Assembly: GCA_022495995.1 (NCBI GenBank)
Contig: JAFEMH010001360.1
Span: forward strand, 124,001-188,000
DNA: 64,000 nt
Reading direction: 5' to 3'
Origin: Adenophora triphylla var. japonica
Lineage: Eukaryota; Streptophyta; Magnoliopsida; Asterales; Campanulaceae
Below the pieces are notes generated by a model. That model made no database searches. It was not told where the DNA came from and saw nothing but the letters and a program-made list of their open reading frames with translations. Position numbers and translations under genes: made by a program. Position 1 is the first letter of the stretch. Every line of letters starts with the position of its first letter. This document shows, one piece after another, positions 34,287-44,635 of the stretch.

Positions 34287-35406
34287 TGAAATTCTTTTGT
34301 GTGAATCCCGGTGGTTGTGTAGAAGATTGCGGGTTTAAAATATAGTTATTCTTATAGGAAAAATTAGGGTGATTTCTCCATTCGGGATTGTATGTGTTTG
34401 AATACATACCACCATTTTCCCCATAAGAATTAACAAAATTTACTTGATCACTAGAAGTAGTGTCAAGCAATTCACAATATTCTGTACTATGTGAGTTTGA
34501 CCCACATAGTTCACAAACAACATTAATGTTGGCCACGTGATTTACATTAAAGTTTTCAAACTTTTTAAGAAGCATATCAACTTTAGAAGACAAGGTAGTA
34601 ATGACATCAATATTGTACTTACCTGGAATCCCCTGCGGTTGTTCCCTCTCATTGAACCATTGATAGTGATTCAGGGCTATGTTCTTTATCAAGTCGTATG
34701 CTTGATCCACCGTCTTATTCATTAGTGCACCTCCTGCGGCGGCATCAATTGTCTCCCTTGTTCTATGCGTGAGACCATTGTAGAAAGTATGCACAATTAA
34801 CCACTTTTCAAGCCCGTGGTGAGGGCACATCCTTAGGAGCTCTTTGAATCGCTCCCAAGCGTCATACAGTGATTCGCTTCCTGTTTGGCTAAAATTTGTA
34901 ATCTTCGTCTGAATTTGAGCAGTCTTGCTCGGAAGGAAGAAACGTCCAAGGAATGCTTCTTGAATTTGGTCCCAAGTTGTAAAAGAGTTGGGTGGGACTG
35001 AAATTAACCACTGTTTCGCCTTATCCTTAAGAGAGAAAGGAAAAAGGCGCATCCGAATTGCTTCCGGGGTAACATTCTGAATACATGTGGTATCACAGTA
35101 TTCCAAGAATGTTTGGATGTGGAGATGAGGATCTTCGAAAGCAGTGCCGCTATATTGGTTATTCAAAACCATAAGCAAAAGTCGCGGCTTTATCTCAAAG
35201 TGTGCCGCTTCGGCATTCGGCACAACAATAGGGGATCTAGTTCCCGGGGTACTTGGATTAACAAAGTCCCGTAGGGTCCTAGCGGGTGTTTGCGGTTCTC
35301 CTTCCATATGTTTCTTTAAAGTCTCTCTAAATCTTCTTAGTCTCTCGTGAAAGCTTCTTTCGGGTTCCGGATCAAAGTTGTCAACGTATGTCCGAGACCG
35401 TTTCAT
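34258..35406 (-). CDS. Athila-type Gag (382 aa)
   Basis: Open from a methionine about 150 bases after the primer site, a normal leader length. Residues ~70-240 carry the retrotransposon gag core, with 'FPFSLKDKAKQWLISVPPNS' and 'LYDAWERFKELLRMCPHHG', the strongest landmarks of Athila and related plant Gypsy Gag. Near residue 300 is one zinc knuckle CELCGSNSHSTEYC (C-x2-C-x4-H-x4-C). Gag forms the particle that packages element RNA. The frame has no internal stop, which fits recent insertion. It ends within a C-run where the protease frame begins. Confidence 0.9.
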   Translation of the reverse strand: MKRSRTYVDNFDPEPERSFHERLRRFRETLKKHMEGEPQTPARTLRDFVNPSTPGTRSPIVVPNAEAAHFEIKPRLLLMVLNNQYSGTAFEDPHLHIQTFLEYCDTTCIQNVTPEAIRMRLFPFSLKDKAKQWLISVPPNSFTTWDQIQEAFLGRFFLPSKTAQIQTKITNFSQTGSESLYDAWERFKELLRMCPHHGLEKWLIVHTFYNGLTHRTRETIDAAAGGALMNKTVDQAYDLIKNIALNHYQWFNEREQPQGIPGKYNIDVITTLSSKVDMLLKKFENFNVNHVANINVVCELCGSNSHSTEYCELLDTTSSDQVNFVNSYGENGGMYSNTYNPEWRNHPNFSYKNNYILNPQSSTQPPGFTQKNFNGNSSAFPP

Positions 35407-35534
35407 AAACTATAAGAAAAACACTTGAAGAGAAATTAAACGCAACAATTTATAGGAAGAGAAAGCAAGATAGTAAAAATAAAACAAAAACTAAAAATTA
35501 TGTAGTAAAGACAAAAATAAAAGTAAACCGTTGT

Positions 35535-35556
35535 CCCCGACAACGGCGCCAAAAAC
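35535..35556 (-). promoter_or_regulatory. Primer-binding site of the Athila-type element
   Basis: On the minus strand TTTTTGGCGCCGTTGTCGGG lies next to the 5' LTR. TGGCGCCGTTG is the common Athila primer-site sequence, usually assigned to Asp tRNA. Confidence 0.8.
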
Positions 35557-35557
35557 T

Positions 35558-37127
35558 TGTTCGGTCGAAACCTAACGGTTTATTTAATTCTGCAAGCGCA
35601 CGGGCTATTGTAATATAGCAGGTGCAAGTACGGGTCGATCCCACAGAGACAGGGTTTACTAGGGAATATTTTTGTCTTTAGAAAGTAATAGAAAAGATTG
35701 GGGGAAGATAAAATTTGTTTTTAGAAAAATAGAGAGAACATAAACAGAAAGTACTTTGATTAAATTCTTATAAAACGAAGCATTCTCGGGATTGGAAATC
35801 ATACACATAACTTTGTTCATCAAATCGTCATTGTCTTAGAGATAAAAGGTTTTCATAAAAAGCAAGGATGATATGTTAAGCCTTCGCTACTTCGGGTTAA
35901 GACAGTAGCGTTTGTATTCTTCACTAATTATGCCCTAACTGTTTGAAATTTCCGTTTACGTTGTTCCCGCCCTGTCACAAACGGGCGTTCCTGGCTATCT
36001 CTAGCCGACCATAATTTGTAAGAATCCATTAAGAACGAGAGTCAACATACTTTCCATTAAAGGAACATCCCTAGGCCATTGAACTACTTTCGTGATCAAT
36101 GAAACCTAGTTTCTTTATATGGTTCCGTCAATCGAGATTCTCCGCTAGGTACTTCTCTCAATTGACTGAATCATACAAATTGGATATCTCCAAAATGTAA
36201 GGCGTTTAGAGAATAATATAAAGAAATTGATTAGATGAAGAAAGAAGACAAGACTTAACATTTTTAGATGATGAACAAGTATGCTTTTGAGTTTCCAATC
36301 CCAAGAATAAGGGGGATTACTCACAAGCCATTTATAACGTATAAGCAATAATAAAAGATTGAGTAAGAAAGACTTATGAATAAAGAAGGCAAATGCTGAG
36401 AATAATGCTTCACTTTTATTGCTTTTCCTCCAAAGTGATTCCAAGAACAAATAATGAACTTGATCTTCAAATCTCCTTAGAAAATTGTTATCACAAGTGT
36501 TTGTATCTTCTATCTATGAAGTATCGTTGATTTTCTCTCTAAAATTTCGTATCTAAGACTGATCACTAGGGTCCTATTTATAAAAAGGAGGAGACTCTTC
36601 AATTGGGTGCCATCAAAAGGTGCCTTTACATCTGCAGTCGCGTTTTGCACGGCCGCATCAAGGAAGTTGCACGGCCGTGTGACCCTTGGCGCCAGATTTG
36701 AATTTGAGTCTTGACACTTCGCACGGCCGCTCCTGTCCAAGCTGCACGGCCGCTCCATATAATGACACGGCCACTCCCTCTTCAAGACACGACCACTCTA
36801 TATTTTAGGGCCACAAATGGCCTGAAAAAGGCCAGGTGCACGGCCGCTCCATCTTGGCTGCACGGCCGCTCCATCTGAAATTTAGCTTTGTGTGCTTGAT
36901 TTGGTTGGTGCTCTTCCATGTCTTTTGCCTTGAAGTGTCCAAGTATCCTTTTGATAAAAAGAACCTAAAACCTGTCTTTAATTGCAAGAAAAGTACCAAA
37001 AGGGGTAAAATCTAGATAATATGAAAAAGGAACTAAAAAGTACATAAAATGAAATGAGAAATGATGTTTTATGCAATAAAAAGTATATAAAACTAAGGAT
37101 AAATGACTATATAATAGTCACTTATCA
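35558..37127 (-). mobile_element. 5' LTR of the Athila-type element
   Basis: Same length as and almost identical to 29952-31521; drives minus-strand transcription. Ends GTCACTTATCA before the CATAT duplication. Confidence 0.9.
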
Positions 37128-37132
37128 CATAT

Positions 37133-37287
37133 GGCTCATCTTTGTTAACGATAGTTAGTTTTTTGACCAATTTTATATTGGATTGCAAAAAAATGACAAT
37201 TTTGGCTAGGAAGTTGCAAAATTTACACCTTTGATAACCACATTGCAACTATTGGCAAAACATGGCTAACCAAATTGCAATTTGCCC
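37133..37287. repeat. Right terminal inverted repeat of the MULE, outer part
   Basis: The reverse complement follows the left repeat from GGGCAAATTGCAATTTGG to GTTAACAAAGATGAGCC. Its inner part lies on the other side of Athila, ending at 29951. Confidence 0.8.
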
Positions 37288-37296
37288 TTGTTATTT

Positions 37297-38474
37297 TTTT
37301 TAATCTTTATGACCTTTATTTTTGCAATTTTATGAAATTATTTGACATATTTGTTAAGTTCACAGTTATTTTAGTCTTTTATTTACTCTATTTTTGCAAT
37401 TTTATAAGATTGTTTGACATATTTATTAAGTTCACATTTGTTTTTAATTAATTTCATGATTGTTTTTATTAAATTCACAATTAGGCTAAAACTCACAAAC
37501 CAATAAATGGATTAATGGTTGTTTAGTTTTTCATACCCTCCAGCCATATTTATTGTTTATCTTTATGTATTCCCAAAACATAAGCTTTCTCTTTCCAATT
37601 TTCAAAACACACCTTAACACACTCACTTTGATGTACACACAGTCACTCACAAAACGTACGATCACCCACGAACATAAGTAATAAACTCTTTCATTCTTCT
37701 AAAAAATAAAGGTTTGATTCTCAATTTTCCTCACATTTTTTTTAACGAATTTATTGATTTTTTTTAAAAAAAATCAATATTTTTGACGTTTGCAATTAAA
37801 CTTTCTCTCATAAAAAATGGTGTGGTTTTTGATGGAGTTTACTGTAACTTGGCCGGAAATCCATTGTTGTAATTGGTGGTTCTGCCGCAATATTGAATTG
37901 ATTAGATTTGAGTGCATTCGTCGATGACATATATGAGGCGGAGGAGGACGACATTGTTGGCGGCGATGTTGGAAAAGACGACGAAAAAACAGATTGCACA
38001 AGAAAGCCGAAGAAGAGTGCTTTGAAGAGAGAGATAAAGAGGTGGGAGAAAAAGAGGTGAAGTAGTTGACTACGTCAAATAATCGTGAGGCTAGGGGTCG
38101 CCGGAGGTTATGAGAGGGGAAGGGTGGCCGGAGATGGGGAAGAGGTGGTCGGAGATGGTGAGAAACGGGAGGGGAGACGGGAAAGAGATGTGTGTTTATG
38201 TGAGGGTAGAGGTGTCTTTAAACTAGCGAGATAATAGATGAAATTTTGATTATGTTGCCGGACTAACTGATTAAATTTTAAAATACATATCTTAATTAGT
38301 ATTTTGACTTGGGGCGAAGTATATAGCAATAATTTCCCCTTAATTAAGTAAGTAATCCATGTTTTACTCTTAAATGTCAAACTTGATAGTTAAAAATTTA
38401 AATACATTGTGGTAGATAGGTTTATTTCCGTTAATTACTACATTATCCGTCCCAAAACAAATGTCAATTTTAAG

Positions 38475-38509
<35 letters not shown>

Positions 38510-38798
38510 AAAATGACCATCTAGTTAAAAGAAAAATATTACATAAATCCAATTTCTTTGGAGAATATTGATTTGGACATGGTGCACCGGCTTTTTTTTT
38601 TTTTTTTTTTTTTTTTTTGTGCCGTAGCAAGTGATCGAGACATGGTTATAAAATCCTTATTAAGTTACTGGACGAGATCAAATAAATTGGGTGTCACAAA
38701 TATGATATAAGTGATTTCATCTCGATCAATTGAGTATCACAAATAATTCATTTAATTCTGATCGCACAACTTTATAAAAGGAATGCATGATTGTATTA
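37297..38798. other. Non-coding DNA with degenerate repeats and T-runs
   Basis: 37300-37490 continues the 'aagttcaca' repeats. 37850-38220 is GC-richer; its minus strand reads as a C-rich leader-like sequence with no recognisable domain. T-runs sit at about 38479-38507 and 38593-38618. No gene supported. Confidence 0.45.
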
Positions 38799-38800
38799 TA

Positions 38801-39033
38801 CTCCCTCCGTCTCAAAATGTTTGTCCCATTTGACTTTCTTGTTGAACTTTGACCACAAATTTATGAGAGATTAATCATGTTCATGAAATTCTAAAAGTTG
38901 TTGTTGATAATATTATTAATGGTGAATCAATATGAATTTTTAGAATTTCATGAACATAATTAAATTGTCATATATTTGTGGTCAAAGTATAACAAAAAAG
39001 TCAAATAGGACAAACATTTTGGGACGGAGGGAG
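38801..39033. mobile_element. Stowaway MITE, 233 bp
   Basis: Ends CTCCCTCCGTCTC and GGGACGGAGGGAG with TA on both sides. The arms pair over at least 60 bp, for example 'actttgaccacaaat' against 'atttgtggtcaaagt'. No coding capacity. Confidence 0.95.
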
Positions 39034-39035
39034 TA

Positions 39036-39485
39036 ATTACTTGTTGTTGCAGTGCAATAACGAGATAAACACGTCAACGGATTTTGGGTTTCTTCTGTTG
39101 TGATATTCATTCATTACATTGGTTTTGGAGTGATTGGGAAGGCAAGCCAAGAGAAAGAATTGCCTGGAAATGGGATCATGGACAAGATATTTACATGAAT
39201 AAATGATCATGAAATAACTAATTTTAGTCAACTAATTAGAAAGCTAGAATGGACCATTATTTTTACAGGCTGTAATAGAACAACAATAGACAAATAGAGC
39301 AAGCAAAGCCACTTTGACCAAACACCAACTTAATCATACTACCTTTTTTCCTTACTTTTTCCTACTCTTGAAATAATTTTTATGTTTTTTCTTTTTTATT
39401 ACCTCAAATAGTTTCATTTTGTTTAATTTCACTTCATTCATTGTGTAAAACCTTGGTTAGTTGGAGATTTATTATCTTTAACTTA
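39036..39485. other. Non-coding DNA, no gene seen
   Basis: Short AT-rich stretch between the MITE and the next LTR; nothing recognised. Confidence 0.5.
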
Positions 39486-40030
39486 ATTTGTTATAATAGA
39501 AGATAAATAATCTCAACATACAGATGCATACGAATACAAATATTTACGTGATTTACCAACTTTGCTACGTACACGTATCAGAAATAACAATATTATTAAT
39601 ATAAAGAATCACCAATTGCAAACTTTTTAATTATTTGCACGAATTCTTGATTATAAAAATTTACAACTGTGCAATCCTAATATAAAGAAACGGATGAGAC
39701 GAAATTGAACTGATAAAGATAAACTAGAAAATCTATGACCCATATCAATCACTAACTTGGATCCTAAAATTATTGATAATCTATCAGACTATAATAATTC
39801 ACGCTAGGTGAGAAGGCGAGTATTTATACTCCCAAATCCCTAGCTCAAAAGGAAACCAATCCAATTAAGGAAACTACCAAAAAACAAAATCCTTGAGCAA
39901 TAAGAAAAGTCAATTAGCTTCAATTATTCTCCTTTTCCAACTCGTACTTCAAATCAACTTGTACTTGTATCTCAGACTTCCTCTTCCATCGAACTTCTTC
40001 GATTCAAAGGCACAAATTCTAAAAAATCTT
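39486..40030 (-). mobile_element. Left LTR of the decayed Copia element
   Basis: Matches 42119-43110 apart from the SINE. It has a TATA-like AGTATTTATACT at 39819. Confidence 0.6.
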
Positions 40031-40366
40031 CACCTTGACTTTGAATCTCCTAAATCAATAATCAACCGGACTTCTCCACCATTGCCTCAGATGTGTTGCG
40101 CCGAACACCAAACTTAACTTGTTGCAACAGTTGATCAGACTCGTTCTACAAGTAAACAAATGTGTCTTTCAAGACACCCAAATGTTATCCCTCTGGACAC
40201 CCAAACTGTGATTCGTCGAGCAAACTGATATGTCTTCAAGACACTCAAAACGTGTCACTGCAGTAGGCACTCAAAATTGCCCCGACCGACAATGAGGCAA
40301 ATCTAATCGACATTGGATTGGATCTCGTTAATCAAACAAATTTCCCCGACTGATAGTTAGGTAAAT

Positions 40367-40699
40367 CTAGTCGTACATTGCAAACCATTCTTTGCGTGAA
40401 TACATGTTATAATACGGGTCAAAATTAAGAATCAATGCATCTTCCATGTCTTTTTCTTCTTTGATCACTAGAGTGTAGTTCTCCAAATTGTCATATGTTA
40501 TAGCTGGAGTTGATCCAAATTGCTCGCTCTTTTTCATCTTTGGACAAACACATTTCCAATGCCCCATCCCTTTGCAGTGATTACAGAGATCTCCAGATCT
40601 TGGACCCCTTTTAGAAAAACCCTTGTTTCTCCTATCTTGTCCCTTATTGTCTTCCACAAATAAACTTGATGACTGCGATTCTATAAACATACCACTCAT
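40367..40699 (-). pseudogene. Copia gag remnant with zinc knuckle
   Basis: The minus-strand frame of 110 codons carries CNHCKGMGHWKCVC (C-x2-C-x4-H-x4-C), the nucleic-acid-binding knuckle of Copia Gag, in a Lys/Arg-rich setting. Sequence to about 41080 on the same strand looks like more gag: 'aacttgttgatcattg' occurs twice, at about 40882 and 41020. No protease or pol follows, and the frame is closed on both sides. Confidence 0.75.
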
Positions 40700-41262
40700 T
40701 TTTTTGGTGTAAATCTTTGGTCTTGAGGCCTATCTCTACCTCTTCCAAAGTAAATGTGTCCTTACCACTAATGCAGTAATATACATACCCCTCATATGAC
40801 AATGGTAAAGAAGCCAACAGAATAAAAACAGCATCTTCATCATCAATTCTAATTTCAATATTATGCAGTTCCTCTCATTAAACTTGTTGATCATTGATTT
40901 CATGTATGAATCCATCCTTCACTCATGCAGCAGCCACTGTAGCCCACAAGTCTTTGTTTCTCAACAAATCCTTCGTCTTAATCTTCCATAAACCAAAATT
41001 GTTCCTCTCATTAAACTTGTTGATCATTGGCTCCATGTCTGAATCCATCCTTCACTCATGCAGAGGAATACCCCAGTCGCTTCTATCCTGCCCAAAAATC
41101 TGCACCGCACAATTTCTACACTAAATCTGGTATGTATCGAAATCTGGATCGCACGAATTCTGCATGAAAACTGGTATGTACCGAAATCTGTACCGCAAGA
41201 AATATATACTTGTACCGAAATTTTCACCGCATAAAATCTGCAGGAAATTTGCACCTCTTCAA

Positions 41263-42087
41263 TAGGGGTGTAAATGGTTTGGTATGGTTTGGTTTTGGGA
41301 AATTTACGGACCGAACCACTAGTTATCGATTTGTGAAAATTCCAAACCGAACTGAACCATGAAAAATATTCAAATCGAACCAAACCAAACTGCTATGGTT
41401 TGATTAGGTTCGGTTTGGTTCAAACTGCGATTCAATTATTTGGTTTAAACCACGGTACAGACCGTGATTCAATCCATGGTTTATACTACGGTTCAAACAA
41501 TGATTTATACCGCAACTCATTTTCATATTTGTTTAAATTTTACGTGATCACGAATGAAGAGCGAAAGATGCGGGTGTATAAGAGGAAAGTCATAGGAAGA
41601 GAGAGTTTAGAGAAAGAGAGAGGCCGAAGAAAGAAACTACTTTACAATGTCGATCGTGCAGAGAGTTTGGTTATTTATGTGTTGCAATGAAAATAACAAA
41701 TGTTAAAATTAATATTAAATATGATACAAAACCAGGGTAACGATTAGTCTATGTAATGTAGATTTTTTATTGATTTAATAGTAAATTTTAATAGATATAC
41801 GAAAATATTAAATAGCATACAAAAGGGGTGTTAGGATTAATATATGTAATGTGATTTTTGGCGGTTTGGTCTTGCGGTCCGATTTGGTGGTTTGGTCTCG
41901 CGGTTTTGTTTGGTTCGGTTTGGTTTGGTGTGGGAGGGTCAACCCATAAATCAAACTGAACCATGTGGTTTATCAATATTTGAGACTGAACTGAACCATT
42001 TATACTTGAAAACCAAGACAAACCGCATGGTTAATTAGTTCAGTTCGATCTTAAACCGTGGTTTGAACCGAACCACTTACACCCCCA
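41263..42087. mobile_element. hAT-type non-autonomous element, 825 bp
   Basis: The ends TAGGGGTGTAAATGG and CCACTTACACCCCCA are inverted repeats, flanked by CTCTTCAA at 41255-41262 and 42088-42095: the 8-bp duplication of hAT insertions. The interior is dominated by 'ggtttggtt' and 'aaccgaacc' motifs and has no transposase. Confidence 0.9.
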
Positions 42088-42515
42088 CTCTTCAACCAGG
42101 AAGCATTGATGCTAGTTTATTATAACAGGCAGTAGAGAAAATGGATAATCACAATATACACATGCACCGTACATGAGTATTTACGTGATTCACCAGCTTG
42201 GCTCACCAATTATAAACTCTCTAATTATGTACATGAATTCTTGATCACAAACAATTCACAACTCTACAATCCTAATATAGAGAAACGGATGAGAAATAAT
42301 TGAACTGCTATAGACAACATAGAATATATATGACACCTATAGAAATCAATAACTTGGATTTTAAAATTATTGATAACCTATCACAATAAAATAATTTACG
42401 CCGATGATAGGCGAGTATTTATACTCTCAAATCTATAAATAAGAAGGAATACAATCCACTTAATTAAACTGCCAAAAAACCACTTCATTGAGTAATAAGA
42501 AAATTCAATCAACTC

Positions 42516-42993
42516 ACCTAACGGGCCTTGGCTCAGTGGTACAATGGTGACTTCTCGAAGGGGAGGTCACCGGTTCGAGTCCCCCCAAGGAGATTCTTGG
42601 GGCTTAATTTTCTACCTTGGTTTCAGGGTCCTTAGGAGTCCCCCGGGGCACATCCGTGCAGTTAAGAAAGCGGTATTGCTGGGCTTGTATCCTCAGTGTG
42701 GGGAGTTCAAATCTTGGCAGGTGCAAAGCTAGAGCAGCCATTTGGTGTTGTAAGAGTGATGTAAATGCCTCTTTGGCAGGAGCAGCTGGAGCAGCCATTT
42801 GGTGATGTAAGAGTGATGTAAATGTATTGTAGTTGTAGGAGGGCTCCCTTGGGCTCTGGAGTATAAGGGGTGCTGCCACCCTGGCTGCATAGGGCACATT
42901 CCACGATTTACCTCCGCCAGTATACTGAGGGACCGATACCTGGTGGTACAGGATTAGTCCGACGAAGCTGGGAACCTGGATATCAAAAAAAAT
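42516..42993 (+). mobile_element. tRNA-derived SINE, about 478 bp
   Basis: Flanked by a perfect 16-bp duplication AAAATTCAATCAACTC (42500-42515 and 42994-43009). The 5' part has polymerase III boxes: A box TGGCTCAGTGGT at 42529-42540 and B box GGTTCGAGTCC at 42572-42582, 31 bases apart. The 3' end is A-rich. The 'ggccttggctcagtggta' start resembles the plant Au-SINE family, but the body is longer. A ~58-bp piece with 'gcagccatttggtg' is duplicated internally. Confidence 0.9.
42529..42582 (+). promoter_or_regulatory. Pol III A and B boxes of the SINE
   Basis: TGGCTCAGTGGT and GGTTCGAGTCC, both close to consensus. Confidence 0.85.
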
Positions 42994-43110
42994 AAAATTC
43001 AATCAACTCCAATTCTTCTTGTTTTTCAACTCGAACTTCAAATCAACTTTGGGCTTTTATTTTGAATTTCCGCTTCTATCGAACGTCTTTGATTCAAAGA
43101 CACATGCTAA

Positions 43111-43453
43111 CATTATTATGCAAAGAACGTCTTTGATTCAAAGACACATATGCTAACATTATTATACTATTTGCATACAAGATGATAGCCTTGATGAACT
43201 ACCCCTCAGAATTTGCATAATTATAGAAGTTTCAAATTTTTGTATCACTATTGTATATTTCGTTCTGTACTATCAAGATTTAACAATTTAGATAATCTTT
43301 TGATACTAACTTTTAGCAGGTCAAGATCTTACAATAATTTCAGTGATACAAAATGGGGTGAACAATAGCGATTTGAGTGAGATTGCATGTAAGCGTGTAA
43401 GTGAGTTATAGACTTATAGTGATGTGATATCATTGTAGACTTGTAGTAACTCG
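43111..43453. other. Non-coding DNA, no gene seen
   Basis: A small tandem duplication around 43085-43160 ('gaacgtctttgattcaaaga' twice); otherwise unremarkable. Confidence 0.5.
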
Positions 43454-43455
43454 TA

Positions 43456-43740
43456 CTCCCTCCGTCCCATCCGACTTAGGACATTCACTTCCGATACGGA
43501 GATTAAGAAATACTATTATAATATTAGGAGAGATAATGAGTGGAGAATGTGTTGTGAGTGTGAAAAATTAAATAGGAGAGAGAATGAGTGGGATAAATAG
43601 TGATGAAATTATTGTTGTGAGTATGACAAGTGGGTCTCATTTAATATAAAAGTAATATAAACTTTCCATTTTTGGCCGTCCTAAGTCGGATGGGACGCCC
43701 AAAATGGCAAAACGTCCTAAGTCGGACGGGACGGAGGGAG
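43456..43740. mobile_element. Stowaway MITE, 285 bp
   Basis: CTCCCTCCGTCCC and GGGACGGAGGGAG ends with TA on both sides. Near the right end 'gtcctaagtcgga' is repeated in tandem. The interior has 'agagagaatgagtgg', shared with the large Stowaway at 5506. Confidence 0.95.
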
Positions 43741-43742
43741 TA

Positions 43743-44630
43743 TATTAGACACGGAAAAGCATTGGTATCTATAGTATAACGAGGGAGCGGTTTGCTACAG
43801 TGGTATGAACAGTTTTAAGTGGCGAAATTCTCATTTTGCCCTCATACATTTGTCCCTTTCCCATTTTGCCCTTAAAAAAATTAAAAATTTTAATTTAAAA
43901 AAAAAATTTTAAAAAAAAATTAAAAAGAAAATCACGTGGCCTTGAACACGGGCATGTACTAGTAATCTTATAATACTAACTTTTAGTTGAAACCATTAAA
44001 TTGCTTAATTTTTATATTTGTTTAGTAATGACGAGTCATATATATTTGAATTTAATCAAAATTTCAACTAAAACTCAAGAATTTCGTTTGAATCTTTTTC
44101 AAAAAAAAAAAATCAAAATCACCCAAAAATTTCAAGCAAGAAATCGACAAGAGGATCAAGAGGATTCGAAATATACCGTTCGGAGATGCGGATCCGAAGC
44201 CCAATGTTGCCAAGCATCGGGGTAATGCTCCTCCGCAACCGATTGCGAAAGATTGTAATGCCTCCTCATCCGGACGAGCTCCAATCGCCTCTCCGCTACC
44301 GGGCCACGTCCTTGGCCTTGAAAAGCGCCTTCCCCGTGTTCCATCGCTCAAAAAATCGAAGAAATCGGACAAATTTTGAAGCTTAAATAGCCAAAAATGG
44401 CGGAATGCCGTCTTTCTCTCTCTCTCTCGGAATTTTCGAAAACTGGATCGAGGAAGAAGAAGGGCGTTGGCCCCATTAAATACCCACGACTTTTCAGCCC
44501 TTCCGCGCGGATAAGTTTGTCAGGGTCAAAATGACCCTTTTGCCCCTTTAAAATTTCAGGACTCTGCAATTCAGTCCCCAACTTGACAAAGTTAACCAAA
44601 GTCAGCCCCTTGTCAAGAAAATTACCCCCG
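43743..44630. other. Start of Tat 3' region; no supported gene
   Basis: AT-rich to about 44130, then GC-richer. A minus-strand frame at 44064-44372 spans the GC-rich part but has no domain I recognise. Some Tat-lineage elements carry an antisense frame between pol and the 3' LTR; this could be a remnant of one. Confidence 0.35.
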
Positions 44631-44635
44631 GCAGT

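Larger units (their letters stand above)
29952..37127 (-). mobile_element. Athila-type Gypsy retrotransposon, gag-protease only
   Basis: Flanked by CATAT (29947-29951 and 37128-37132). Two LTRs of exactly 1,570 bp each, with roughly 15-20 differences seen by eye, enclose 4,036 bp. On the minus strand the order is primer site, gag, a second frame with protease, an internal purine tract, a ~1.2 kb 3' non-coding region, a 3' purine tract and the LTR. There is no RT, RNase H or integrase, so it depends on an autonomous partner. The near-identical LTRs mark it as one of the youngest insertions here. Confidence 0.9.
28964..37287. mobile_element. Mutator-like element (MULE) with captured-type interior, split by Athila
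   Basis: The left end GGGCAAATTACAACTTGG and the right end (reverse complement GGGCAAATTGCAATTTGG) start terminal inverted repeats of about 200 bp. Flanks are TTGTTTTTT (28955-28963) and TTGTTATTT (37288-37296), a 9-bp duplication with one difference, as expected for MULEs. Without the Athila insertion it is about 1.1 kb with no transposase. The interior (29170-29890) has a CT repeat and C-rich leader-like sequence as in Pack-MULEs. Confidence 0.8.
39486..43110 (-). mobile_element. Decayed Copia retrotransposon, minus strand
   Basis: Similar sequences at 39486-40030 and 42119-43110 flank a gag remnant with a zinc knuckle. Shared landmarks are 'tatttacgtgatt', 'gagaaacggatgag', 'ggcgagtatttatactc', and 'acttcaaatcaactt' followed by 'gattcaaag'. 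The interior keeps no pol and is interrupted by a hAT MITE. The right LTR is interrupted by a SINE. The element boundaries are approximate. Confidence 0.7.
42119..43110 (-). mobile_element. Right LTR of the decayed Copia element, split by a SINE
   Basis: Similar to the left LTR before and after the SINE (42516-42993). TATA-like 'gagtatttatactct' near 42412. Confidence 0.6.

Noticed and set aside
33166..34338. Plus-strand frames opposite the Athila protease frame
   Set aside because: Shadows of the 458-codon minus-strand frame.
37774..38380. Minus-strand frames in a GC-richer patch
   Set aside because: Low-complexity leader-like composition, no recognised domain and no exon structure that I could follow.
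42529..42600. tRNA gene
   Set aside because: A and B boxes are present but no cloverleaf stem closes; target duplication and tail show a SINE.
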